NCBI GenBank assembly: GCA_003491285.1
Contig: CP022705.1
Location: 1,051,501-1,115,500 of the forward strand
DNA from: Methanobacterium sp. BRmetb2
GTDB lineage: Archaea; Methanobacteriota; Methanobacteria; Methanobacteriales; Methanobacteriaceae
Reading direction: 5' to 3'
DNA: 64,000 bases
Positions 48,884 to 57,269 of the stretch are shown here, piece by piece. The translations under genes and the position numbers were made by a program. How positions within the stretch are numbered: the first letter of the stretch is position 1; every line of letters starts with the position of its first letter. Below the pieces are notes generated by a model that was not told the origin of the DNA, ran no database searches, and saw only the letters and a list, made by a program, of their open reading frames with translations.

Positions 48884-50320
48884 ATTACGCGAATGAAGTT
48901 TTTCGTGGCTTTATTAGCATGCAGCTTTTTGATGCTTTTTTCAATGGTTGGAGTTAATGCTGTTGAAAACAATACTACAGATGGAACTGTAATAAATGAT
49001 ATTAATGTATTGGAAGAGGAAAACAACCCTTTACAGTCCAGTGATACAGATTCTACAAGTAGTGACACTGAAGATCAGACAGATACTACTACATATCAAG
49101 CTAGTGCTGAGGATCCTCCTATTAATTCTGTAAGTATTGAAGAGGTTGAAGCAGCTTCTGTTTTTCTTAGTGGTTATGTAGCATCACATAATACTTTGCC
49201 AGAGACTATTCAGGTTGGATCATATACATTGACTATGGCTCAGTTTTTAAAAGTTTTATTGTATACTACACTGCAGTTAGATCAGGGAAATCACAATCCC
49301 ATAAAAATTAGCGCGGTAAATAATGCATCTAATCCATCTGATATTAATGTTTCAGGCAACATTTTAAAATCAGAATATTTAAGAAATGCTATCAATATTC
49401 TTTATTTCATGAAGGACTATGGAAGGGCTCCGAACTATTGGCTCACTTCCTTGGGCAATCTTAGATATGAAGCTATTGTACTAAGTTATGCTAAAATCAT
49501 TGATTTCCATGAATATTATAATAGGTTACCTAACTATATTAAAATCAGCCGATACGATTTTAATAATTATAATAATGTTCATGGAATATGGATACAATCA
49601 GCAAGTGTGTACACCCTAGAGGTTAGTGAATTAATAAAAATGGACATAACTGATGTGTTTGTTATATGTAAAAGAACAGGTTCTAATATATACTCCACCA
49701 TCCTTCCTATATTACTCAATAAACTTCAAGGAACCAGTATAAGAGTTCATGCATGGATAATCTGTTTCCATGATGATAGTGGTTTTATTGATCCTTCCAA
49801 TGAAACCTATCAACAAGATCTGATTAATTACATCTCATTACTAATGAATAACTATAATATTGACGGTGTACATTTAGATTATGTCAGATATCCTGGCGAT
49901 GCTTATAACCATAATGGGACTGAAGTAATAACTAACTTCGTTGAAGATGTCTACAACAGAGTTAAATCCATTAATAATGGACTCGCAGTTTCTGCGGCGT
50001 TAATGCCCGAAAAAGAGTCTAATGCATATTATTATGGGCAGGATTATGGGCTATTAGCTCCTTATCTGGACTTTATGGTGCCAATGATTTACAAGTATGA
50101 GTACACCCCAACCACTGCGTGGATAGCTAGCACTACCCAGTATATTGTGGGTCAAGCAGGGGACACTCCAGTAATAGCAGGATTACAAACTTACAATGAT
50201 GATTATGAACCAATTCTTCCTGCAGAATTAAGAAATGATATAAATGTAGCGGTGGCTAACGGTTCTTGTGGATTTGCATTATTTAGGTATGGATTAATCC
50301 ACGAAGATTTCACATACTAA
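48884..50320 (+). CDS. Secreted pseudomurein-binding protein with glycoside-hydrolase-like TIM barrel (ATT start)
   Basis: ATT 48884 has GGTGAT exactly three bases upstream; the ATG at 48893 is 12 bases away from it and would shorten the signal peptide n-region from TRMK to MK. The signal peptide is followed by an acidic linker and one pseudomurein-binding module (about 84-225: LTMAQFLKVLL, GRAPNYWLTSLGN, RLPNY). Residues about 235-478 form a predicted TIM barrel with DGVHLDYVRYPG (Asp327, Asp332) and DFMVPMIY, signatures of GHL10/DUF187-type glycoside-hydrolase-like proteins. Binding to pseudomurein plus a glycosidase-type domain suggests cleavage of the glycan strand. I know of no characterised pseudomurein glycosidase of this type. 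The catalytic assignment is inference. Confidence 0.8.
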   Translation: MTRMKFFVALLACSFLMLFSMVGVNAVENNTTDGTVINDINVLEEENNPLQSSDTDSTSSDTEDQTDTTTYQASAEDPPINSVSIEEVEAASVFLSGYVASHNTLPETIQVGSYTLTMAQFLKVLLYTTLQLDQGNHNPIKISAVNNASNPSDINVSGNILKSEYLRNAINILYFMKDYGRAPNYWLTSLGNLRYEAIVLSYAKIIDFHEYYNRLPNYIKISRYDFNNYNNVHGIWIQSASVYTLEVSELIKMDITDVFVICKRTGSNIYSTILPILLNKLQGTSIRVHAWIICFHDDSGFIDPSNETYQQDLINYISLLMNNYNIDGVHLDYVRYPGDAYNHNGTEVITNFVEDVYNRVKSINNGLAVSAALMPEKESNAYYYGQDYGLLAPYLDFMVPMIYKYEYTPTTAWIASTTQYIVGQAGDTPVIAGLQTYNDDYEPILPAELRNDINVAVANGSCGFALFRYGLIHEDFTY

Positions 50321-50446
50321 TGGATTTAAATAATGATATAACTATATTTCACACGGAACCACATTCTAAACCATTTTTTTATAATTTCTATTTTTTAAAA
50401 TCTCAAAATATCACATTTTAGCATATTAATTTTGTAAATTAAAACT

Positions 50447-50480
50447 TATAACTTATAAGTGTAACACTTATAACTTATTA
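50447..50480. promoter_or_regulatory. Palindrome cluster matching the parA-upstream motif
   Basis: TATAACTTATAA at 50447-50458 overlaps a perfect 21-bp palindrome TTATAAGTGT-A-ACACTTATAA (50453-50473), and a further ACTTATAACTTATT follows. The 12-mer is the same as in the parA-upstream inverted repeat 8 kb away. It lies between convergent genes, so it is unlikely to be a simple promoter operator. The rest of 50321-50550 is featureless. Confidence 0.5.
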
Positions 50481-50550
50481 CAACGATAAAAATGAAACCT
50501 CAATCAAATTAATCAAATTTTTTAAAATGAATAGGGTTTACATAAGTTTT

Positions 50551-51672
50551 TTAATCCAATGTTGCCTGATATACTCCTTTAAATTTAACAAATGGTTCAG
50601 CTCTTTTGATTACTGCTCCCAATTTTTTAAGTTCTTCTAATTTATTAAATACATGACCTTTTCTTTTTTCATGGAGTATTCTAAGAGCTGATATTTTACC
50701 AATACCCGGTACAGTTATCAATTCTTTAAAGGAGGCAGAATTTATTTCTACAGGAAATTTTTCAGGATTATTTAATGCCATCAAATATTTGGGATCTTCA
50801 TCCACAGACAGGTTTCCCTCCCCATCAAAGATCAACTCGTTCAGATTAAATCCGTAATAATTTATTAAATAATCTGCCTGATAAAGTCTCGGAGCTCTCA
50901 TAGGTTCAGGTTTATCTAGATTTTCGAGAGGTGTTTCTTTTAGAGGTTGGAATGGACTGTAATAACTTCTTTTCATTCCAAAATTATTTGAAAGCCATTT
51001 GACTCTCTTAAGGATTTCTTCATCACTTTCATTATTAGCCCCTATAATAAACTGGGTAGTTTGGCCAGAGGGCGCGAATTCTGGATTTTTATTAGATATC
51101 CTTTTTATCCACTTCATTCTTTTTAATATGTCTTTTTGATAATCTTTAGTAGAGGTTAGTTCTTGGAAACCATCAGGTGTTGCCGCTTCAATATTGATAC
51201 TAACCCGATCAGACAGACTCATAGCTCTTTTAATCATATCATAAGATGATCCTGGAAGAATTTTTAAATGAATGTAACCTTTATAACCATGATCAACTCT
51301 CAATAAACGAGTAACTTCAATCATTTTCTCCATGGTATTATCAATATCTTTGGAAACACCAGAACTTAAAAAAAGACCATCAACCATGTTTTGGTAATAA
51401 TAATCCAAAAATATATCACTAAGTTCTTCAGGACTATATTCTAACCTTGAAAACTTCCTTTTACTATGATTCGTGCAATATTTACAATCATTATTACATT
51501 TATTTGTCATTAAAACCTTAAAAAGTGGAATAAAACATCCATTAGGGGAAGTTGCATTATAAACTCCTGGAATTTCACCATTCTTAATATTTTCCACCGA
51601 AGGGGTAACATAATTGCACAGATCATATTGGGCAGAATCACTTAAAATTTTCAACTTATTAATATTCATCAT
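50551..51672 (-). CDS. Radical SAM protein, putative DNA modification/repair type
   Basis: The 373-residue protein has the radical SAM cluster CNNDCKYCTNH (near 58-68) and a C-terminal helix-hairpin-helix region (TVPGIGKISALRILHEKRKG, near 325), matching the family annotated as putative DNA modification/repair radical SAM protein. In bacteria this family is usually encoded beside a uracil-DNA-glycosylase-like partner; none is found next to it here. The substrate is unknown. It stands alone on the minus strand inside the wall-protein cluster and shows no relation to it. Confidence 0.85.
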   Translation of the reverse strand: MMNINKLKILSDSAQYDLCNYVTPSVENIKNGEIPGVYNATSPNGCFIPLFKVLMTNKCNNDCKYCTNHSKRKFSRLEYSPEELSDIFLDYYYQNMVDGLFLSSGVSKDIDNTMEKMIEVTRLLRVDHGYKGYIHLKILPGSSYDMIKRAMSLSDRVSINIEAATPDGFQELTSTKDYQKDILKRMKWIKRISNKNPEFAPSGQTTQFIIGANNESDEEILKRVKWLSNNFGMKRSYYSPFQPLKETPLENLDKPEPMRAPRLYQADYLINYYGFNLNELIFDGEGNLSVDEDPKYLMALNNPEKFPVEINSASFKELITVPGIGKISALRILHEKRKGHVFNKLEELKKLGAVIKRAEPFVKFKGVYQATLD

Positions 51673-51915
51673 GTAAATTTTGTTTGAATCAATATAATTA
51701 TTTTTCTCATATTTTTCAAGAGCTAATTAATGGATTAAACTAATTTAATCTAAAAATTATGATTAAATTTTTTATTAAAATGTTTTTAGGGTCTTTAATT
51801 ATTTTTAATCTACGTTTGTTTATTATTTTCTATTTTGAGTTATTTTTTTTCTTTTATTTTGGATTTGGATTTTATATGGTGGGGTGATGGTCTTTTGGTT
51901 CTTTTTTTGATATTA

Positions 51916-52130
51916 TGTTGGTTTAAAGATTCATATCTATTAATTATAGTGGCAAAGTTCTTATTTTCTAAAAATAATCTTTTGATGGTTTTTCACTCAA
52001 ATAGGATCTGGGATGATGATGGAGTATATCTCTTATATGTAAAGTTATTAGAATGTTTTAAATGGTAAAACAAGTTATGGGAAGGCTTTTTTTTGAAAAT
52101 TTAAAGAAAAGTTTTATATAAGATATAATG
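51916..52130 (+). promoter_or_regulatory. Duplicated upstream region and promoter, wall-protein gene 5
   Basis: The upper block (51916-51980, TTATTTTCTAAAAATAATCT) and the lower block (52048-52130: AGAATGTTTTAAATGGTAAA, GGCTTTTTTTT, then TATA box AAGTTTTATATAAG) match those of genes 4, 6 and 7. The TATA box is about 92 bp before the ATC start. The gap 51673-52215 holds no believable gene. Confidence 0.62.
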
Positions 52131-52215
52131 ATAAAATTTTATAATAGCAAATGAATTATGCAAATCACATTAATTCTTAGAGAATTATATTGATAAATAA
52201 AACTTGGGTGGTATC

Positions 52216-54222
52216 ATCACACGAAAGAAATTTTTTTTAGCTTTATTAGCATGTAGCTTTTTAATGCTTTTTTCTATGACTGATGTTAATGCTGCAGAAA
52301 GCGATTCTGTAGAGGATGGAAATGTTACTGTACTTCCAGAAGATAATTCTGTACAGTCCAGCGGATTAGAGTCTACTGAGGATGCGGAAGAAGAGACTGA
52401 TACAAATACGTATCAAATTAGTGCTGATTATATTGGTTTTGTGACGGTTGAAGAGGTTGAAACAGCTTCTAATTACCTTAATTATTATGTAGAGACATAT
52501 AACTGTTTACCAGAGACTATTACAGTTGGATCCTATGATTTGACTATGTCTCAATTTTTAAAGATTTTATTGGATACTAGTATTCAGTTAGATCAGGAAG
52601 ATTATATTACTCCAATACCATTCACTGACATGGGTGATGCACCTAATCCAGCAGGACAATCCATTTCAGGATACATTCTTAAATCAGAATATATCCTGAA
52701 TGCTGCTGCTATTCTTAATTTCATGGAGGGTTACGGAAGATCACCGAATTATTGGCGTACTTCTTTAGGTAATCTAAGGTTTGAGGGTCTTGTGCTTAGT
52801 TATGCTAATATAATCGATTTCTATAGGGAATATAATGAGCTGCCTAGCAACACTTTTATTATTCCATGTGATTTTATGGGGTTAGTGACTGTTGATGAAG
52901 TTGAAGCGGCTTCTGTTTATCTTAAAAATTACGTGGAGACAAATAACCATTTTCCAGAGACTATCCCTGTTGGAGCAAAATCTTTAACCATTGCTCAGTT
53001 TTTCAAGGTTTTATTAACTGCAGTTGTTCAGATTGATCAGGAAGATTATACTACTCTAATATATGTTACTGATTTGGGCGATGTGCCTAATTCAGCCGGG
53101 CATGTTATTTTGGGCAACATTTTAAAATCGGATTATATTTCAAACGCCGGGCAACTTCTTAGTTTTATGGAGTCATATGGGAGAGCACCGAATTATTGGC
53201 GTACTTCTTTAGGTAATCTATGTTTTGAGGGTCTTGTGCTTAGTTATGCCAATATCATGGATTTCCAGGAATCTAATGGCAGATTACCCAACTATACAGT
53301 TGTCAATTTTTCAGGGGCTGCGACTTTTGACAATGTTAAAGAGGCGTCTCTATATCTTAAGAAATATGTAACGGCTCTTAAACTTTTACCGTGGAGTATT
53401 AAGGTTGGTTCTTATACTTTGACATTGTCTGAATTTTTGAAAGTTTTATTGATATCAGTGATAAATTCAGATCAAAATCTATTTACTTCGGTGGTTATCA
53501 CTGATGTGGATAATCCTCCTAAGCCAGCAGGCCAAAATATTTCAGGTACCATTTTAAAATCAGAGTATATCCAAAATGCTAATGCTATTCTCAATTTCAT
53601 TGATTCCAATGGGAGAGCACCGAATTATGGAATTACTTCGTTGGGTGATTTAAGATTTGATTACATTGTGTTTGGTTATGCTAAGATCATGGATTTCCAC
53701 AAAGATTATAATAGACTCCCTAATTACACTGTTGTAAAAAATTCTGACTTTAATTTCAGTACAATTAACGCAATTTACTATTCAGCTCAGCTTAGACCAA
53801 CAAACAATTGTCAGTCCACAAGTTCAACCATAATAAATTTTGCTAAAAACTTAACTAAAAACTGTTTTACCACCTACGATAAGGCTTTAGCCATATTTGA
53901 ATGGGTAAGAGATTATTGTGATTATACATTCTATTACAATACCAAATATGGTGCAGTTGGAATGTTGTACCGTAAGGATGGTAATTGTATAGATCATTCA
54001 CATTTAATCAATGCTTTAGCTCGTTCTGTGGGTATACCTGCTAGATATGCTCATGCAAAGTGTAAATTCACTAATATGACCGTGGGACACATATGGTCAG
54101 AATTATATATCCGGGGGAGATGGGTTACTGCTGATGCAACGAGCTTAAGAAATGATTTAGGGACACAATTGAATTGTAAAATATTGTATTGGAAAGGAAG
54201 ATACACCCAACTACCTTTCTGA
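52216..54222 (+). CDS. Secreted pseudomurein-binding protein with transglutaminase core domain (ATC start)
   Basis: The sequence GGTGGT-ATC-ATC-ACACGA places ATC 52216 three bases behind the ribosome site, matching the ATT of the paralogues (ITR start as in gene 4). A TTG at 52204 is in frame but lies before the ribosome site. The signal peptide (TRKKFFLALLACSFLMLFS) is followed by an acidic linker and three pseudomurein-binding modules (about 75-225, 226-372, 373-515), each with LTMSQFL-type and GR(A/S)PNY halves. The C-terminal transglutaminase core has DGNCIDHSHLINALA (Cys591), GHIWSELY (His625) and TADAT (Asp640), a normal triad. In Methanobacteriales phages PeiW/PeiP, a similar pairing of binding repeats with a Cys-His-Asp domain cuts pseudomurein peptides. 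Predicted wall endoisopeptidase. Confidence 0.87.
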   Translation: MTRKKFFLALLACSFLMLFSMTDVNAAESDSVEDGNVTVLPEDNSVQSSGLESTEDAEEETDTNTYQISADYIGFVTVEEVETASNYLNYYVETYNCLPETITVGSYDLTMSQFLKILLDTSIQLDQEDYITPIPFTDMGDAPNPAGQSISGYILKSEYILNAAAILNFMEGYGRSPNYWRTSLGNLRFEGLVLSYANIIDFYREYNELPSNTFIIPCDFMGLVTVDEVEAASVYLKNYVETNNHFPETIPVGAKSLTIAQFFKVLLTAVVQIDQEDYTTLIYVTDLGDVPNSAGHVILGNILKSDYISNAGQLLSFMESYGRAPNYWRTSLGNLCFEGLVLSYANIMDFQESNGRLPNYTVVNFSGAATFDNVKEASLYLKKYVTALKLLPWSIKVGSYTLTLSEFLKVLLISVINSDQNLFTSVVITDVDNPPKPAGQNISGTILKSEYIQNANAILNFIDSNGRAPNYGITSLGDLRFDYIVFGYAKIMDFHKDYNRLPNYTVVKNSDFNFSTINAIYYSAQLRPTNNCQSTSSTIINFAKNLTKNCFTTYDKALAIFEWVRDYCDYTFYYNTKYGAVGMLYRKDGNCIDHSHLINALARSVGIPARYAHAKCKFTNMTVGHIWSELYIRGRWVTADATSLRNDLGTQLNCKILYWKGRYTQLPF

Positions 54223-54420
54223 ACTTTTTTTATCATTTTTTTCATTTTCTGGATAATTTTATATATCTAGTTTATTAGGGCAATATTAATGTGGTTTTAA
54301 CTATATTTTAGTTTATATTTGTTTACTAATTTGTGTTCAAGGTTAATTTATTTGTTTTATTCTCGATTTGGGGTTTTTATGATAGTTTAGTAGTTTGTCA
54401 GTTCTTTTTTTAGGTTTTAT

Positions 54421-54640
54421 GTTGGTTCAGAGGGTTTATATTTATTAATTATACTATTTACAGTCTTTATTTTCTAAAAATAATCTTTTTCTGATTGTTT
54501 TTCACTAAAATTTAATATAAAGAGGAAGTTGCATTATATCCCTTTTATGAAAACTTATTATAATGTTTTAAATGGTAAAATAAGCCATAAAAAAGCTTTT
54601 TTTTAGAATTTTAATGAAAAGGTTTATATAAGATTATGTT
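54421..54640 (+). promoter_or_regulatory. Duplicated upstream region and promoter, wall-protein gene 6
   Basis: The upper block 54421-54490 and promoter block 54558-54640 (TAATGTTTTAAATGGTAAAA, AAAAAGCTTTTTTT, TATA box AAGGTTTATATAAG at 54619-54632) are close copies of those before gene 7. The palindrome AAAAAGCTTTTT is a possible operator. The TATA box is about 73 bp before the ATT start. The rest of 54223-54704 is AT-rich. Confidence 0.68.
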
Positions 54641-54704
54641 AGAATTCAAATAGTCAATAAATGATTTAAAAAAAATCATTTTAATTGAACTTGGAGGCGG
54701 TATA

Positions 54705-56744
54705 ATTAAGCGAAAGAAGAAATTTTTCGTGGCCATGTTAGCGTGCAGCTTTTTGATGCTTTTTTCAATGGCTGGTGTTAATGCTGCAGAAGATGATTCT
54801 TCAGATGGGATTATAATAAATGATACCAATGTAACTCAAGAAGATAATCCTTTACAGTCCGATGATAACGATTCTACAGATAATGGCACAGAAGATACGG
54901 GAGATCAGACAGATACTATTACATATCAAACTAGTGCTGAGGGTTCTTCTGGTTCTGTGACGGTTGAAGAAGTTGAAACGGCTGCTAGCGAACTTAAGAA
55001 TTATGTGGAGATACATAACAGTTTACCAGACACTATTCAGGTCGGTTCATATACTTTGACCATGGCTCAGTTTTTAAATGTCTTATTAAATACTACACTA
55101 CAATTAGATCAGGAAATATATGATCGAATAACAATTAATACGGTGGATGATGCACCTAACCCTTCTGGTAACGTTAATTCGGGTAATATTTTAAAATCAG
55201 AATATTTAGAAAACGCTGTCAGTATCCTTAATTTTATGGATACTCATGGAAGGGCACCAAACTATGGGAGTACTTCTTTAGGTAATCTAAGATTTGAAGG
55301 CCTTGTATTTAGTTTTGCTAAAATCATAGATTTTTACAAAGATTTTGATAGGCTACCTAACTACGCAGTTATTATCCAATCCGGTTTCATGGGTTCTGTG
55401 ACGGTTGAAGAAGTTGAAGCAGCTGCTAGCGAACTTAAGAATTATGTGGAGATACATAACAGTTTACCAGACACTATTCAGGTCGGTTCAAAGTATTTGA
55501 CCATGGCTCAGTTTTTAAGTGTCTTATTAAATACTACGCTACAATTAGATCAGGGAAATTATTCTCCGATAAAGATTATTGCAATGGGCGATGCACCTAA
55601 TCCAACAGGTGAAATTGTTTCAGGTAACATTCTAAAATCAGAGTATTTACTAAATGCTACAAATATTCTTAATTTCATGGATTCCTATGGAAGGGCACCA
55701 AACTATTGCAATATTACCTTAGGTAATTCTAGATTTGAATATATGGTGTTGAGTTTTGCTAAAATCATAGATTTCTACAAAGAGAATGATAGGCTACCAA
55801 ACTATACTAAAATTCTTCCAACGGATTCTATAGGATCAGTGACTTTTGAAGAGATTGAAGAAGCAGCAGTTTATCTTAAAGAGTATATAACAGCACTTAA
55901 ATTTTTACCAAAGACTATTCAAGTTGGTTCCTATACTTTGACCATGTCAGAATTTTTAAAAATTTTATTGACAACAGTAATAAATTCAGATCAAAATATA
56001 TTTACACCAGTAAATGTCACAGATGTGAATAATTCGCCAAATCCTGCAGGTCAGAAAATTTCGGCCAACATTCTAAAATCAGAATATATGCAAAATGCTA
56101 TTGATATTCTTAATTTTATGGATACTTATGGAAGGGCACCAAACTATTGGAAAACTTCATTAGGTAATCTCAGGTTTGAATATGTAGTATTTAGTTTTGC
56201 TAAAATCATAGATTTTCAAAAAGAGTACAATAGACTACCTAACTACGCGCTCATACATACATCTGACATACTTTTCAATGTAATTGACGCACCGGGCAAT
56301 TTACTACAGTATCTTATGCCAACAGATAATTGTCAGTCATTAAGTTCAACCATAATAAATTTTGCTAAAAATTTAACTAAAAACTGTTATACTGACTATG
56401 ATAAGGCTAAAGTCATATTTGAATGGGTAAGAGACTATTGTAGCTATACGTTCTATTACAATACCAAATATGGTGCAGTAGAAATGTTAAACCGTAAGGA
56501 TGGTAATTGTATAGATCATTCACATTTAATCAATGCTTTAGCTCGTTCTGTGGGTATACCTGCTAGATATGCTCATGCACAGTGTAAATTCACCAGCATG
56601 ACAGTGGGACATATTTGGTCTGAACTATACGTAAATGGAAGATGGGTCACTGCTGATGCGACAAGCACAAGAAACAATTTAGGAACACAAGTGAACTGTT
56701 CAATATTATATTGGAAAGGAAGATACGCAGAACTACCTTTCTAA
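54705..56744 (+). CDS. Secreted pseudomurein-binding protein with transglutaminase core domain (ATT start)
   Basis: ATT 54705 follows GGAGG by seven bases; from the upstream in-frame stop at 54651 to this point there is no ATG, GTG or TTG. The signal peptide (M)KRKKKFFVAMLACSF loses its whole charged region if GTG 54729 is used. Three modules of about 147 residues (84-230, 231-377, 378-525) bind pseudomurein; the first two are nearly identical at DNA level, an internal duplication. The transglutaminase core has Cys602, His636 and Asp651, and is very like that of gene 5 (long identical DNA runs). Predicted wall endoisopeptidase, 679 residues. Confidence 0.87.
   Translation: MKRKKKFFVAMLACSFLMLFSMAGVNAAEDDSSDGIIINDTNVTQEDNPLQSDDNDSTDNGTEDTGDQTDTITYQTSAEGSSGSVTVEEVETAASELKNYVEIHNSLPDTIQVGSYTLTMAQFLNVLLNTTLQLDQEIYDRITINTVDDAPNPSGNVNSGNILKSEYLENAVSILNFMDTHGRAPNYGSTSLGNLRFEGLVFSFAKIIDFYKDFDRLPNYAVIIQSGFMGSVTVEEVEAAASELKNYVEIHNSLPDTIQVGSKYLTMAQFLSVLLNTTLQLDQGNYSPIKIIAMGDAPNPTGEIVSGNILKSEYLLNATNILNFMDSYGRAPNYCNITLGNSRFEYMVLSFAKIIDFYKENDRLPNYTKILPTDSIGSVTFEEIEEAAVYLKEYITALKFLPKTIQVGSYTLTMSEFLKILLTTVINSDQNIFTPVNVTDVNNSPNPAGQKISANILKSEYMQNAIDILNFMDTYGRAPNYWKTSLGNLRFEYVVFSFAKIIDFQKEYNRLPNYALIHTSDILFNVIDAPGNLLQYLMPTDNCQSLSSTIINFAKNLTKNCYTDYDKAKVIFEWVRDYCSYTFYYNTKYGAVEMLNRKDGNCIDHSHLINALARSVGIPARYAHAQCKFTSMTVGHIWSELYVNGRWVTADATSTRNNLGTQVNCSILYWKGRYAELPF
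54741..55064 (+). repeat. 324-bp segment shared with 57303-57626
   Basis: By eye the two 324-bp segments differ at one base. They cover the signal peptide h-region, linker and the start of the first binding module of genes 6 and 7, and show recent duplication or gene conversion. Confidence 0.93.
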
Positions 56745-56950
56745 ACCCTTTTTTTATTTTTAGATTTTTAATTGCAGAATATTATATTATATATGTTTTA
56801 ATTTATTATAGAGATGTTAAACGGTTTTAACTATTTCAAACCGATTGTGTGTTTATTATTTTGTATTTAAGATTATTTTATTTGTTTTATCCTAGATTTG
56901 GATTTCATATGATTGGTTTGTGGTCTTTTGATTCTATTTTTAGGGTTTAA

Positions 56951-57170
56951 GTTGGTTCAAAGAGTTTATATTTATTGATTATACTATTCACAGCTCTTAT
57001 TTTCTAAAAATAATCTTTTTAGGACGGGTTTTTACTAAAATCTAATATAAAAGGGGCCGGGGACTATATATCTTTTATGAAAACCTATTAGAATGTTTTA
57101 AATGGAAAAATAAGCTATAAAAAAGCTTTTTTTCGGAAATTTAATGAAAAGGTTTATATAATATTTATGT
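56951..57170 (+). promoter_or_regulatory. Duplicated upstream region and promoter, wall-protein gene 7
   Basis: The upper block 56951-57020 and promoter block 57088-57170 (AGAATGTTTTAAATGGAAAA, AAAAAGCTTTTTTT, TATA box AAGGTTTATATAATA at 57149-57163) are near copies of those before gene 6. The TATA box is about 107 bp before the ATT start. Nothing else is evident in 56745-57269. Confidence 0.68.
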
Positions 57171-57269
57171 TAGAATCTCATAATCAGCAAATAAACTATA
57201 ATATCGTTTTATATTCTATATCCAGTAAATATCTAAAAAAATTCCATTATATAATTTGGAGGGGTTTAC

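Noticed and set aside
48893..48895. ATG as start of wall-protein gene 4
   Set aside because: It is 12 bases from GGTGAT, against three for ATT 48884, and the paralogues align at the ATT. It remains the best alternative of all canonical starts in the family.
51835..52068. Small hydrophobic open frame on the plus strand
   Set aside because: It overlaps the duplicated upstream region of gene 5, has no ribosome site, and the copies of this region before genes 4, 6 and 7 do not keep the frame.
52204..52206. TTG as start of wall-protein gene 5
   Set aside because: It lies upstream of the GGTGGT ribosome site and has none of its own; the paralogues align at ATC 52216.
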